Shown here piece by piece: positions 1 through 13,600 of a stretch of DNA of 64,000 nucleotides. Below the pieces are notes generated by a model. That model did not search any database. It had not been told where the DNA came from and saw nothing but the letters and a program-made list of their open reading frames with translations. The stretch spans positions 19,380,812-19,444,811 of the forward strand of contig NC_037593.1 in NCBI RefSeq assembly GCF_003073045.1. The letters are read 5' to 3'. The DNA comes from Pomacea canaliculata. Lineage: Eukaryota; Mollusca; Gastropoda; Architaenioglossa; Ampullariidae. Both the position numbers and the translations under genes were made by a program. Within the stretch, counting starts at the first letter, position 1. The number at the start of each line of letters is the position of its first letter.

Positions 1-1559
1 TGATAGAAAAATTAAAATTAAAGTAGATTCCTAGTTAACTAATAATCGGCATTGTCATCATCCATTTGTCATGATGATGGTCAAACTCCCTTGAATGACA
101 CCTTGTCCAGTTGATGCCGCGAACCTGATTGCAGGTTCGCGTTTTGAAAAGTAATCAGTCTCACAACAAACACCCGTCAGGCCTGAATTTCTGTCCAGGT
201 TTAGAAACAGCAGGTCGTGCAAATCTGATATATACTCTAGCTCGTTCTTAATTTGTTTATATACGTTTTATCAACAACTACTTGTCTAGATATGTTACAT
301 TTCTAGATCTCACAGATCTGTCAGTCACATGAACGTGTGTGTGTGTCATTCACACTTCGCTTGTGCATCGTTTTGTATACTTCAGGATTTCTATTTCTTT
401 CATAATTTCCTGGATATAATTAGAGGATGATTTACTACGCGACTACGCGATCCGCAGCAGCTATCGGTGGTCAATAAGCAGGCACAAAGAAGGAAAAACC
501 AAACCTACTGACTACTGATGGCTGCTGTCGGGGGTCCGTGGTGAGTCTCAATTTGTTATTGTTGGAGACCTGGATGTGACCACAACGTCACCTTTATCTG
601 CCTGTCATGTCATAATTCTTTACGTGACTCTGCCCTGGTTGGTGGATAAGAATGTGATGTACCCGTGTAACTACAGGCGAGATTGTAGTGCGAGCACTGG
701 CTACTAGTCCCCGCGGGGCAATATTTACTTGTCACAGGTGCGCGGGGCGCTCGCGACACACTTCTTATCACTCGGGGGTCGGGGGTGGTGGTAGGGGATG
801 GGACTTCTCGATCTGTCGTGCGTACTCGACGAAACAGGGACAGGTCAGAGGTGTTACGTAGCCGAGCTAAATCCCCGAGGTCATCTCCGTGACGATTAGT
901 GCGTGACATAAGTGGTCAGCCTTTTCCCCCTCCCCAAGCCCCGCAAGCCAGCACACTAATGCGGTAATACCTTAATTGTCTGGCGAACTGACTAATTTAT
1001 TCAACTTTTAAGAGGAGAGCGTGAAGGAACAGAGACGGTCCAAACCTTGGTGAGAGGAAAGCGAGAAAGAACAGAATAGAGAAGTTATTGACTAGGAATT
1101 TAAAAAAAGAAAACTTGATCGAGGAGACTAGAGAGGAAGAGAGGGGAAAAAAAAAAGGAAGAACAGTATCATCATCATTCTCGTAATAATAACTGCAGCA
1201 TCAACCTTTTGAGTGACGCAGAAAACACACCACTCATGGCATAAAAGTTATTTTAGTTTTGTGTGAAATGTAAACTTTGAAAATATTAAGTCTTTAAAAA
1301 TACCAGTTACTTTTTTTTCACCCTGGTCCTCCTTTTTTGTTTTGGTGCTCAATGTTACCAAACAGCTGCGGCGATTTCAGTAGATCCACTCTTTCGAAGT
1401 GATTTTTGCTTTGCGGAGCAGTCTGATCTAGATAATTTAAAAGCGGGTACTGTCAAATATTAGCTACCTCGTTTGAGATCAACGGATGTCGGCAAAGATG
1501 TGGATCTGAAATCTCTCTCAATCTTAGTACATAATCTTTTTGGCCCCTAAAACTGAACT
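1..1559. other. upstream spacer before the BAHD1-like gene
   Basis: No exon could be recognised here. The left end holds a perfect 10-bp hairpin at 118-141 (listed separately). Around 680-900 the DNA is locally GC- and CpG-rich, and an antisense reading frame there looks like a compositional accident. From about 1010 to 1170 the strand is purine-rich (GA-rich). Some of this may be promoter or 5' untranslated sequence of the gene that starts at 1698, but nothing fixes a transcription start. Confidence 0.5.
118..141. repeat. perfect 10-bp inverted repeat with 4-base loop
   Basis: The arms CGCGAACCTG (118-127) and CAGGTTCGCG (132-141) are exact reverse complements around the loop ATTG. The surroundings are AT-rich, so the GC-rich palindrome stands out. 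It could be a hairpin in DNA or RNA, or the remnant of a mobile-element end. No function can be read from it. Confidence 0.6.
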
Positions 1560-1697
1560 GTGATTGCCGCCTACTCAAAGCTAGCGTTTGCTCTCGCTCT
1601 CTATGGCGGCTCGCTGCGTGCGCAGTGTGTGTCGGCTGCTCGCGGACCAGCGCCCTCTAGCAGAGCGCTAGCGAAACAGCACGTCACGGCGAAAAAC
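1560..1697 (+). promoter_or_regulatory. CpG-rich first-exon / promoter region of BAHD1-like gene
   Basis: CpG density rises sharply just before the start codon at 1698, unlike the AT-rich DNA around it. The frame of the start codon is open back to about 1560, but the ATG at 1698 is the first ATG in it and has a good context (AACATGG). The region is most simply 5' untranslated sequence and core promoter. No TATA element was recognised. Confidence 0.35.
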
Positions 1698-4600
1698 ATG
1701 GCGTCCAGAGACCACTGTGTCGTCCGGAAACCTGTGTCGGGAAACACGGTATCTGCCAAGACCGCCGGCAACCAGGCCTCGAAGGTAAAGTAAACAGACA
1801 GGCCAACGTTTCGGGCAGGGGGCTGTAGGGTTAGATGGTCACGGTGGGCCTTGATTCGTGCACATGCAGCTCAAATACCAAAACAGTCGTACAGCGTGTT
1901 GGTACTCGCGGGTATTGATCGCGAGTTTACGGTCCCCTCCCACCTGAAGTGCACGCGCCGCTTTGGTCACTGCGCCGTTCCGTTCGTGTCTAGTGGCCAT
2001 CCATATGTGCCAGGAGTTTAAATCCATCAGTTTTCAAGCGAAGGCCAGCGACCGATTAATGATTACCTTGGATGCTGGTTCGAAATCGAGTGATGTATAG
2101 GCCCACCCTCTCTTTCCACACTCACACACAAAAACAGGTAGACATGCAGAACATGTACACAATACCAAACTGGAGCATTGTTGTGGTCAGGCTACTCGGC
2201 TTCATTGCGACTGATGGTGGTATATGGAAGTGAAAAGTGTAAGCATGTTGCTGGAAGATGTACACACGCTGCGCCCATATGCTTCGCTGTCGAGTAGAAT
2301 TTAGAGATGGAGTCAGGTTTAGGTTCCCACGTTTCAGTTGCTACTTGTATTATTACAGTTTTCGGAACAGATAATTTTAATAATCACTAGGGCACACTGT
2401 TAGTACCCATCAGTCACTCCCGCGCTTGGACACAGGCTGACCAGCACAGCAGTGGTGAGGGGCTGTTTACGTCGGTCTGTGTTGCAAGCACACTGCAGTG
2501 GAAGTCGCCCTGTACCTCAAATCAACAAAGTCTTCACGATAGACTGATATAAAATAATTTAAATTATAAATTACAGAGGAAGAGAATACACAGAGAGGTA
2601 AAGAATACAGAGGTAGGCTTAGACTTTAAAAAGACGGGAAGAAATTAGTTCAGAGAAATTGTATAGTGGTAAAAATAATGTAGTTGAACTTAAGTATCAG
2701 CAAATTTTGTTTGCTTAAAATTTAGAAATAAAAAAGAAAATGAACACTGTGGAAATATAGATAAGATGAAACATAAAATTGAGTAGGAAGCTAGGTTGTA
2801 CCTAGAAAGCGCACCTGTGACTTGGGGTTTTCATGGTACGTTCTTAGCAAGTACTCGTAAATAATGGGTCTGCTAGCTCACAAATGGTATGGTTCTACAA
2901 ATCGGTGTGCAGGTTTCTGTGTCTTCTATTTTCGGTATCCCTCCCACCCTGCATTCACAACAGCGACAGCAGCGCTGGCACGCAGTCCCTGCTGTCGTGT
3001 TGTATACAGCACGGCTTCCCCAACCCCTACTTCCCATCACCCCCGTTTCCCAGCCCCGCATCTGTCTCAGAATCTTGATGCGCGTGCCAGAGACACCATG
3101 TGTGCATAATCACCAAGTTGGAGCTGTCTCACTATCAGCTCGACGCGGTCATTTCGTTTCTTCTGCCATCGAAGAGCGCTACGTTGGAAGTGCGCATGCA
3201 CCGTGAACATCAGGAGTTTGCGACACGGTATGTGGGTGGCATGTTATAGACATCGTTTTCCCTCCCAGCTTGTCGGTACTACGAGGTCGATGACAGGTAG
3301 GCTAAACAGAACTATGAGGATACAGAAACAGATTACGTTATCGTTGTAATTAGCTGGTGACCGATCCTTTGTGTATGTGAGTGTGTGTGCGCGTGCTCGC
3401 TTAACTCGCTTTCACAGCTGGGATTGTTTTTCTTTATATATTTCTGCTGGGCTTTTTGGTGTGTGTGGGTTTTGTTTGTTTGTTTTTTGTTTTGTTTTTT
3501 TTTCTTTTAATCCGGACAGTCTTGGTTAGTATAATGGTAAGGAAACCGGTTCGGGTTGGAAAAAAATATATATTACCGTCTGAAGAACGGCTTCTCCCCT
3601 TCACCCTAAATGGACACCTCAGACACTGGCAAGCTGTATCTTCACAGCCAGGCGAGCACTTTCATCCCCAGCCAAGTGAAAAATATTCATGTAGTACGTG
3701 TTCTGCTGGCAGTACGCACAGAGCTCACGCACACACATTTATACATTTCCAGCAGTGTGGACGTGTATATACTTGACTTTGATTTGCTGTAGATTTTAGT
3801 CGTGACATCACCGAGCAGAAGGTGTGAAAAGAACGTGGACGCCATGTTTAAAACGATCCTTGATCTTGAAACTAAAGCTGAGATGTGCGATGTGACTTGA
3901 AGATATTTGACCCGAGCAAACGCCGGATGTAATACATGTAGCTTCTTTTTATAACTATATTCAAACTAACATTTTTCTTGTCTCCTACCCACTGCCCGCC
4001 GTAGAACAGATCTAAGTTGTAGACACTGTAGACCTGTCATGCACCGCAGTGTGCTCAACATTTTTATCCAGTTTCAGTCTTGCGTTTTATGAGAAATGTA
4101 CTGATTGGTTTGTATTGTTTAAGCACTTCTCATTTTTCCGGCTGTAGAGTTTTCAAAAGCAACCATACAGAATTGGTCAGCGATTTTAGTTTGGCTCATT
4201 TTTTTCAGCCATTTAAGTTGTTTCTTACTTGTATCTGTTGTACTGATAGGTTGCCGTTTAATTTGTTACGCTTCCACACATCCAGTCCAGCCGTTTGCAT
4301 TAAGTTTTTGTGATCATGATTATATTATCAGAAAAACCCCACAAAACTTTTAAAATCCTTTCTGTTGCTTGCTCTGGATTTTATAAAGGACTTGTCAATC
4401 ATGGCATCCATTTCATTTGATAATCTGTCGGCACCCATACTTCATTTGTAATCATTCTAATGCACACCATCTTTGCTTTCTAGTAAGAAATTCTGTGTGT
4501 GTGTGTGTTCGACATCTTTGCTTGTTCTCTTAAGTCACTCGGATAAGAAGGAAACTGTAAAGAAGGAAATTAAATTATAGGCCTTGGGTTTTAACGGCTA

Positions 4601-7600
4601 CAAATTTCCTTTTGAGGTCGTGCCTGTCTATCTCACATTGTGTGAGTGAGAGAGAAAGAAACTATACGTGCACTGTATACTGTTAAACAAGTATATTGAG
4701 TTCCTTTGTGTGTGTGTGTGGTTGTGGCAGTCACTCCAATTTTCTCTGCATATTCGTTTCGTAAGATCGCATCAGAACAATGAACACAGTGAAATCAAAC
4801 AGTTGGCACTGTTTTTAAATAAACCACGATATATTATATTCGCATTTTCGTAAGACGTGTTTTGGCATGATTAAAATGGTTTGATTAATAAATGTGGCCT
4901 AGGCGAAAAACCGCTGGGACATGGTGACAGACCCATGTGTCTACCGGTGTTGGTGTGGTATTTTAATAGCACTAATTCCCAATGGGCTCACTGTTGGCAG
5001 TCACAGCTGGAGGGAGAGCTGCACAGGACCTCACTAGTGCGTTTCAAAATACCTTCACGCATCGCGTACTCCGCAGACAGTGAAAATATTTGGCAAAGGG
5101 TGTTTGACATGCTTTCATTTATTTGATAGCACGATAAATAAGAATGTGGCTGGAACATAATTTACGATCTGTAATTCTTCTTGTAGGGTCTAGACGATAT
5201 GGAATTCTTTTGACAGCTGTATACGCATTTTATGTGTTTATGTATAACTATACGTGTACAAGCCTAAGAATATATATATATATGGGTTAGCGCCATGTTA
5301 AAGCGCATTGAGCTCTCTTGTGTATGAGAGAGGCAGGGGAGATGCTCTATGCAAGTAATATCATAATCATCCGACCCATGCCCAGAAATCGAAAAATTGT
5401 GCAGCACCGTATCTGTATTGTCGCACACGTCCTATCATGGCACTACGCAAGTGAACAGAAATTACTGCTCAAAATGCGTAAAATGCGAACCCCCCCCAAA
5501 GGAAAAACCCCCACAAAAAATCAACAAACCACACACACTTCTCGAGTCATGTGATTCCAGCACTTCTGATCCTAGCACTCTTCTATTGCTTCTTCCGTAT
5601 CGGTTGCTTTAGTAACATGTAAAATAACATGAATTGGTCGTGGATTGCCTAGAGACTTACTGGGGCGCTTGCCGATGCTTATTCAAGCATGCGTCAAATA
5701 AGAAATGTTTCGCCAAAGGTTTCCCGTTTCCTGTCCCATTTACATATCTATGGGTGGCCGCGGATACAGGGTGCTCAAGACATCTAGTTATGTTGCTGAT
5801 AGTTCACTGGCTGATCGTGTCTGGTTCCAGTATTGGGGATAAGAATGCTAGGGCTTGAATATTTCGTTTGGGCCTCAACGGCCTGTCGCGATACATTAGA
5901 AGGCAGCTTTCTGCAGCATGATGGGAGAAACACTGTAAATCGTCGGATAGGGAAGCTAAAGCAACGACAGAGATTACGCTTGGCCTGTACATTTGAACAC
6001 TATGTCCGTTTACACATTTTTAGGTATTTTTACACATTTTACTTATTCCCTTTTAAAGCAGACCATTCGTCCTTACTGTTGAACTCCCTCGTTTCTTTTT
6101 GCAGAAAAACAAAAGCTACAAATCAGCTCACAGCATCGGGTCACGCAAAGCTACGGAAAAGGTGATTACATATAACGAGACGCTACCCTTCTTCCCGGAG
6201 ATGGTGCAGCAGTTCTGGTCTGGCAAGAACAGCATGGATGGCAAGAAAAGGTCCGCCAGTAAGAAGCGTCACGCCGCCAGCCCTCCGTCTGACGCGGTCA
6301 GTGAGAAGAGGGCAAAAGGGACGTGAAGGCCCAGGTTGTGACGGCCAAGAAGGTCGCCAAACCTTCGACAGACGCGACAAAAGCAGGCTGTTTGCTGCTG
6401 ATGATCGCGGGGAAAAAAAACGAGAACTCTGTCCCCGAAAGCAATGCTCTAAAAAACAATGGAAACAGGAAGACTGGTAATTCTGCAAAAGTCGGAGCAA
6501 GGAAAGTGCTGTGTCAGTGACAGGAAGGAGAAGGACAAGAGAACACAAGCTGATGTGGGCAACAGAAACAAATTGGCGCCGGAGAAGAAGGCGGGAAAAA
6601 GAAAAGTCCGGCGTTTCAAAGAAGACGACAAAGCCTCGCAAGAGAAAGAAATTCCTAGTTTGAAATCGTTTCTCAAGCCGAAAAGGGAAGCCAGCTTGTT
6701 TGCCAGTGCCATGGTGAACATCTTGTTCGAGAAAGTTCCGTCGCCGAAGAAGGACAACAGCACCAGCGATAGAAGCAAGAGATCCTCGTCCAAGGCGCTC
6801 GTCCAGACTCCAAAAAGCTCGCACAAAAACGATGCAGAAGAGGGAACAGCTTGGCCAGCAAGTCAAGAAAAAAGCGATGGACTCGAAGAAGCTTCCCCTG
6901 CCCAAGAGCAAGAAGGCGGGCGGGAAGAAGGCAAACAGCTCCGAGGCAGAGAAGGTGGTAAAGAGAAAGGCCAAGACCTAGGATGGCAAGTCTCAATGCC
7001 CGGGCTCTAATTGCAGCGGAGCGCGAGAGCCTGAAGCTGGCCCTGGAGCGCGCGGCGCGCACCGACCGCTACTGCGTGTCGTGGAAGCACAAGTCGCCGG
7101 CCGAGCGGAGCGCTGGTGTTCACGCGGAGACGGCTCGCTGGGTGGAGGGCCGTGGCGACACGTGCTGCATTGACGCGACCATGACCCCGGTTCCCGGTGT
7201 CTGCGTTGCCAGCAAGAAGGACCTGTCAGCCTCCACCAACCCAGTTGGCCCGGGCTCGTCGCCGGCGTCGGCCCTTCACGTGACGGAGGTGACTAACGCG
7301 ATGGGCGCCGTGCACCTTGGCCTGTCGCCTGGCTCTCGCGAGAAGGAGGCGGTGGCGGAGGACCGACCGTCCAGCGTGGTGGACGTGGTGGGCGCCCACA
7401 CACCCAGCAAAGCTCCTGTCCTCAGCGCCTCCTCCTGCCTGAGCAGCTACGGCGGTCTCTTCCCGCACAGCGCCCCCTGTCTATCGCCCTGCCCCGGCTA
7501 CTCATACTCGCACACAGAGGGATACGTCACCACGTCAGGCTACCAGTCCTTTACCCTCAGTGGTATCGGCACCCTGGGGGTACCTGTCGTCACGCCCACC

Positions 7601-10600
7601 TACCGCACCAGCGCCTTCAGTGTTCCTTACAACGCTTCGCTGCCTTACGGTGAGTAGTGATCACTTAGTCGGGTTTTACCTCGTCTGACAGTTTGTGTGT
7701 GTGTGTGTGCGCGCGCGCCCTTTTGCCTGTGCATGTCTGTGTGAATCCGCCTTCTGTGTGCGCCTATGTTCATGTCTGTGTGTACGCTCCGTCTTACCAC
7801 CGCTTCCTACACAACACCTTTGTCATTCAAAATAAACTGTATAGCACAGCTATCTGTAATGTTTAGTTCCGTTTAGCAGGTTCCGTGTTTTTTCACGTGG
7901 AAGAAAGAGAGAGGAAACCACACTGTATTTTTATTCAGATGAAACAGGGAAAGTGCGTTCACACACACACTCACCAGTACACACCCGCCATTTCTTATTT
8001 ATTTGCTAAAAACTGCATTTATTTTTACCGAGACTGTTTCTGACAGCGGTATTGAAGAGACCTGTCGCTTGTAGACGGTCCTTGCGAAGAATCTCGTCTT
8101 TAAAAAAATATATTTAAGATCAGTATTGATCCAACATCACGTGTCCTTCCGGTATAGACGGAGAGAGTCTGATTAGGCAGCACATTGTACAGCATTCTCT
8201 GGACCCATGCAAGTGTTTTTTTTTTTACCAGCCACTTATTGATCATGGTGTTGGGGATTTTTGTTTGTTTGTTATTTTACGAGCTAATGCTGCCGACCGC
8301 TTGTAAAAGCCTGGATGGTTATTCTCTCTAAATTTTCGGTTGTTTTGGGAAGTTGTTCTGTGGTATTGTCGTTTTTTCCTTCCCTTGATGCGTCACGCGA
8401 TTAATATTTACGTGATTACAATTTTTCTCATGTTACGCAACAGCTCTGTGACCTGTTTAACAGTTTACGAAATGTTGATAATGAGCTATATGATAATGTC
8501 TGGTCTTGGTTATAAACCTTGTTCTGTCAGTAAACAATATCTCTCTTTTAGTTGAAAATAAAGGGTAAAGTTCTATAAAGTTCGTTGGAGCTGCAAGGGG
8601 AAACGGCACCTGAAGGTCAGAAACAGATCGCCTTGTGTTGTTGTTTTTTAAATCGAATGAACTAAAGAATCTCCTTATAGATTGTAAATTAATGAATAAC
8701 GATGAAAAGAACGTCTTTATTATCTGACAGACTCACACCAATAAATACACATATTTATACAAACTAAATACTCTGAACTGTCACCAGCTTCTATTTGCGA
8801 CTGTCACCACTGCAGAATGGTCTATTAGGTTATTTCAGATTGCTGGAGGTTTGACGACGGATTGCATTTCTAGTGCATTTCTCGCGCTCCCGGTTTGTTC
8901 TTATTTCTGGGCATCCGCCGGGCGATTTCAGTTTCCTTTCTCTCTCTCTTCCCGTCAGCATTTTCGCCCACGTAAGTGCGGTAAGAGCCAGCACACACGG
9001 TCAGACGGTGCACGGCGAAGGGCGAAGTTGTTTTCCCCGAGAGCCGTGACGTCTTCCCAGTCAGGCTGGACCTCAAGCAGACTAGCTGAGGGACCGGCTG
9101 GCCGATGGTTTCTGGTCCTTTCGTTCATTCTTTGCCCCATTTCGCATTTTCTTTGCTAGGCTCCTTGGCCACCATGGCTTAAGCATCTTGCGTGATGCCG
9201 TCTGCAGGTGCACGCCGCCTGGTTGAACCTTTTCCTCCGTCGTGTCTGTGCATCAGATGTGTTAGGCCAGCTAGGGCCAATCCCGTGGTCTGTGCATCTG
9301 TGGGCTCCGCTTTAATGGCGGACGTGGCGCTTGATGGAAGTTTTTCCAAGCATCTAGCACGTGCATCGTTTACAAAAGAAAAAAAAACCCCCATCGAAGT
9401 GCATCTCATGACCCTCCTAACTTCAAACAACAGTCGGATGTGAAGTTTTCTGGAAACCATTTATCTGTACTCACGCATTTTTTGTGGAACAGAATTGGCT
9501 TGAACCTTGTTACTTGTGAGAAATCGTAATCTTCTTGTTTTAGTGCTCATAGTTTTTGTTAAAAATGCAGGTGTACCGCAGTAGTGCCACCAATGTTTGA
9601 TGCAGCACTGCGCATACCTCAATCTAAGTTTTTGTAATTGTAAATGCGGTGTCTGGCAAATCTGAAAATAATTAGTGTGATTGAGGACTTCATTCTCACC
9701 ATAAAGTGCAAGGCATTTCTGGAATTTTTCGAGAAGCATTTTTGCGACGCTTTGAAGTAAGACTTTACTGGACTTTGGCAGCCAACTTTCGATGACTCTG
9801 GTAGCCCCTCGCAGACATTTTAGCTTCCACAAACTACACAAAGAACAACCAAAGAAACAAAATTTTAAGTTTAAGAGATTTTGAATAGGGATATACAAAA
9901 GTGTAATCTTTGCCTAAGGGTGGGGAGGCGGACTTTCTGCGGGTGCTATTTGCCACGATTTCTTTGTCCGTCCTGTTGCACTTGAGATACAAGACAATTG
10001 CACGGTGTCACCTCACCGATCACCAACTTTTAACAAAGAGTTGACGGCGTTCTCGTGCTTCTCCCTGACTTTCCGTTGGTTTCGATGACGAACCGCTGTC
10101 GTCACGCCCTTTATCAGTTTTTGTTTAGAGAAAATGATCGGGCCTGAACACAAGCATCCACAGAGAACAAAGACCTTGCTCCACTTTCATTTGGCAAAGT
10201 TTAAAAAATTGTGTTTGCAGTTATATTTTTTAACCCTTCTAAACGATTTTTTAAGCCAGTGTTTGCACTGAATGCTCGAATCTAAAGACTACCAAAAAAA
10301 GAAAAAAAAAATCAACTTTTAGAATATACGAATTCATCCTTTGTCTTTCCTGTCGGCTTCAGTAGCGTCTTGCGCCGTTGTGTAACGCCGACGAATTAAC
10401 CAATTATCTTTGGGTGTTTTCCTTGTCTTTGTTACTGTCTGTGGAACAAGAAGGGAGGGAACACCCGCTGTTCTGTTTTATAGCCGTACAGTGGTCGCCG
10501 TTACCGATGCTGTTCGCGCACGGTAATTGCTAGTTTCAGGTAAAGCCTTTTCCCTCCGCCATGCTGCATTGATATTTTCTTCGATTGTGCGCCGGCCTTC

Positions 10601-13600
10601 TGCCTCACGCAGCGCCAACCCCGCATTTACCACTCGTATCACATCCGCCTCAACCTCTGTCCTGCAAGTCGCTGGCGACTTTGCCAACATTTACCTTGCC
10701 CCTCCCATCATATCCCTCCAAAGTTTCTCAATATACTTTGAGTTAATTAGTTTTTCATTCTGTGTATCATAGTCCTTCAATATGGGTATGCTTTTTTTTT
10801 TCTCGTGATGTTTTCTCCGACAACGAAATGCATTTTATTAGTTTCGGTGCAATTGAAGACGTGGATTGATTGATTTAAAACCTATCGTGTATCTGTGAAG
10901 ATGAATATATAAGCAGCAGGTTGAGTTATCAAGATAGAAAAATTATGGGGCAAGAAACTGGCAGTTTGAGAGTCGTCCTCATCGCCCCATCTCCCCTGTC
11001 CAGAGATGGTCTTTAGATATTACATCACGAGATTTTAGCCAGATGTTATCATTCAGTTATGTTAATGGCTGGATCGGCTTTCAATCGATTATGAGATATA
11101 CATTTCAAATTTAACAAACAAGATATTAACTAGACAACGAAAGGACGAAACGGATAAATCTGTGTTTTACATAAGAAGAGATGATAATCACAATGCTTGC
11201 ACAGTTCTTAGAATATATAATGCGGATGTGTTGTGCACTTGCACGCTTACTCATGTAGAAACCTGTGTAGAGGAGTGCTCACGATACTGCCCCTCGTTTC
11301 CCCATTACACATATACAGTAGGATGTCTGTAGTGTGTACTTTACAAATCGTTTTAAAGCCATTTTCTGTACAGTTAAAGCCGTTTTAAACGTCTTACATG
11401 ATGCTTCTACACAAACTTTAATCTGGTCAAACGATAGTGAGCGCAGTTCACATTTTCCTTGTTTTCTATTTTCCTTCCAAATTTTAATAATCCCGGAGAA
11501 ACTAGGGATTGTGCACTTTCGATTTCTTAAGCTAATGCTGCCTATCTAGAATTATCACTCACCACTTCGCACCTGTCCTTTTCCATGTATACGTTTGCGA
11601 CGGAGAATGCTTACACGAGACGACAATGAGACAGCGATTGTAGGAAAGGGAATTGAAAAAAGGAGGAAAACTCATTATTGGGGAACAGTTAAGCGTTTAT
11701 GTAAAGCAGGGATGAGGAACCATTTCCCTTAGAGGGCCATTTCGATATTTATAACATCATTCGCGGGGCATACAAAATCATCTACTTAAAAATAAACCTA
11801 CTCTGTTTGGTCGAGCTGTTGTTTTGCCAATGTGTTAACACTTTTGCAGCGTGTACAGTCTTAGCTTGTCTGGCACTTTTGTCTTCTGAGTCGCCACAAT
11901 CCACCTTTTCGTAATAAGGTGCGCGAAAAGGATGCTCCGCTCCATTGAAAAGCATAGTAAAATAACTGTTTGGAGTCTGTAAAACTTTTCGCTTATAATT
12001 CCAAGAAGAGACAGATCATATAGTAACACAACCTTCTTTTTTTTCTATAGCACATTTTCTGTTTTTTGGTTGTGCAGTGGAAGTACATCAACAACAATAA
12101 TCATCGTCATCATCATGATTATTAGTACACACATATCTCATTCTGATGGAGGAGTTCATGGCATTTACAGGGCGCCCAACGGTTAGCGCCTGTCACCAGT
12201 ATAGCAAAGGCTGGCTGTCCTGTTCAGCTCTCGTCTCGGACATGCTGATCGTTCTTTGCAGGTAGCAATTCCTGGTGGTATTCACTGCCGATGCGAGTGA
12301 AACATGGCGGAGTGGAATCCAGCCCATAGATCCGAAAAAATGTGCACTTCAAAATACATTGTATACAGTCCAGCTACAAACCAGCAGAGGAAGAAAACCA
12401 TAAACCCAAACGAATTTTTAGCAGCCAAAGCCTTTTCATTTTGCTCATCCTTTCGAAACCATGAAAGGCTAATGTTGGACTCTTTTCAAATTGTAAGAGC
12501 CAGCATGGTCGAAGAACGGTACGCGTATCAACAGCCGACAGCAAACCGGAAGTGATCTGCCCTCGGCTTGGGGTAAAGGTCACTTACACGCATCAAAATC
12601 GTCCATGTAGGCCGCGGGCAGCCGACGAGACGTATACGTGTCCATCCCGTCATATACTCGTACGTACCCTGTCTATCCCGTCATGGACGCTCCTTGCCTT
12701 CCCTCGAAAATTATATCATTACTATTCACTTAATAATCATTTATGTTGCTATGTAAAAAGCTCATACATGTACTGAAATCTGTGGTTGCCTTGGCGGGCA
12801 AATAATTTCGCAGACCGTATACGGCCCGCTGGTCAGGCGTTTCTCACCCATGCCGTAAAACAACTGACGGAAAGTGGCCTGACCGGTGTTTTGGTCTGAA
12901 GGCTGCAGATGGAGGTGATTATTAATCGAATACATTCCGTGAGGAAGCGGGTGAGTTGAAGTGGGTAGTTCAGCAGTAAGATGTACAGCTTCGCGGAACA
13001 TGCCGCTTTTTTTTTTAAGTCTTTTACCTCTGCTTACGGGGATGTAGTATAGTCGAAACTGAGACACCGAAAAACGTTGTAGCTGTTCGGCAAACGTTTA
13101 TCGTGATTGTCGTGATAAATAGAATGAATATATAAATTTAAAAACAAATTGAAATCAAGAAATGTGCTTGTCATTTTCCTTCCTCTTTCTTCTCATCATC
13201 ATTCCTTCAGCCGTTATCGCCGCGAGTACTTTTGTCACCAATGTTCGCCATTTGGCGCAGATTCCTGTCATCCTCTGAGATATGTTTGAATGGCAGGCCA
13301 GTCTATTCTTCGATGTCAGGCGTTTTTGTTTTGTTTTATTTTTTTGTTGTTTTTTTTTCCCTTTATTGCATCTTCTGCAAGATGAGGTTTGCGTCTTTTT
13401 AATTCTGGTCAGAATGTCTTGGAAGAGCCCAAGGACAAAATACAGGAAAGGGACACGTTGATTTGCTGTCCCCCGGAGGTGACTGAATGATCCATTTATG
13501 CCTACAGGCAGACATGACCCTCCCTTATTAGTAGATGGACGCAGGCTATTTCTATCGCAGCGCTGACCTCTTATCCACCCGAAGACTCGATAGCGAGTAA

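Noticed and set aside
610..909. 99-codon open frame on the minus strand in GC-rich DNA
   Set aside because: Arg/Ser/Pro/Thr-rich without any recognisable motif; GC-rich stretches give such frames by chance.
6183..6974. 263-codon open frame on the minus strand
   Set aside because: It is the longest frame in the window but is antisense to BAHD1 exon 2. Its Phe/Leu/Ser-rich translation is what the reverse of AAG/GAG-rich coding DNA gives.
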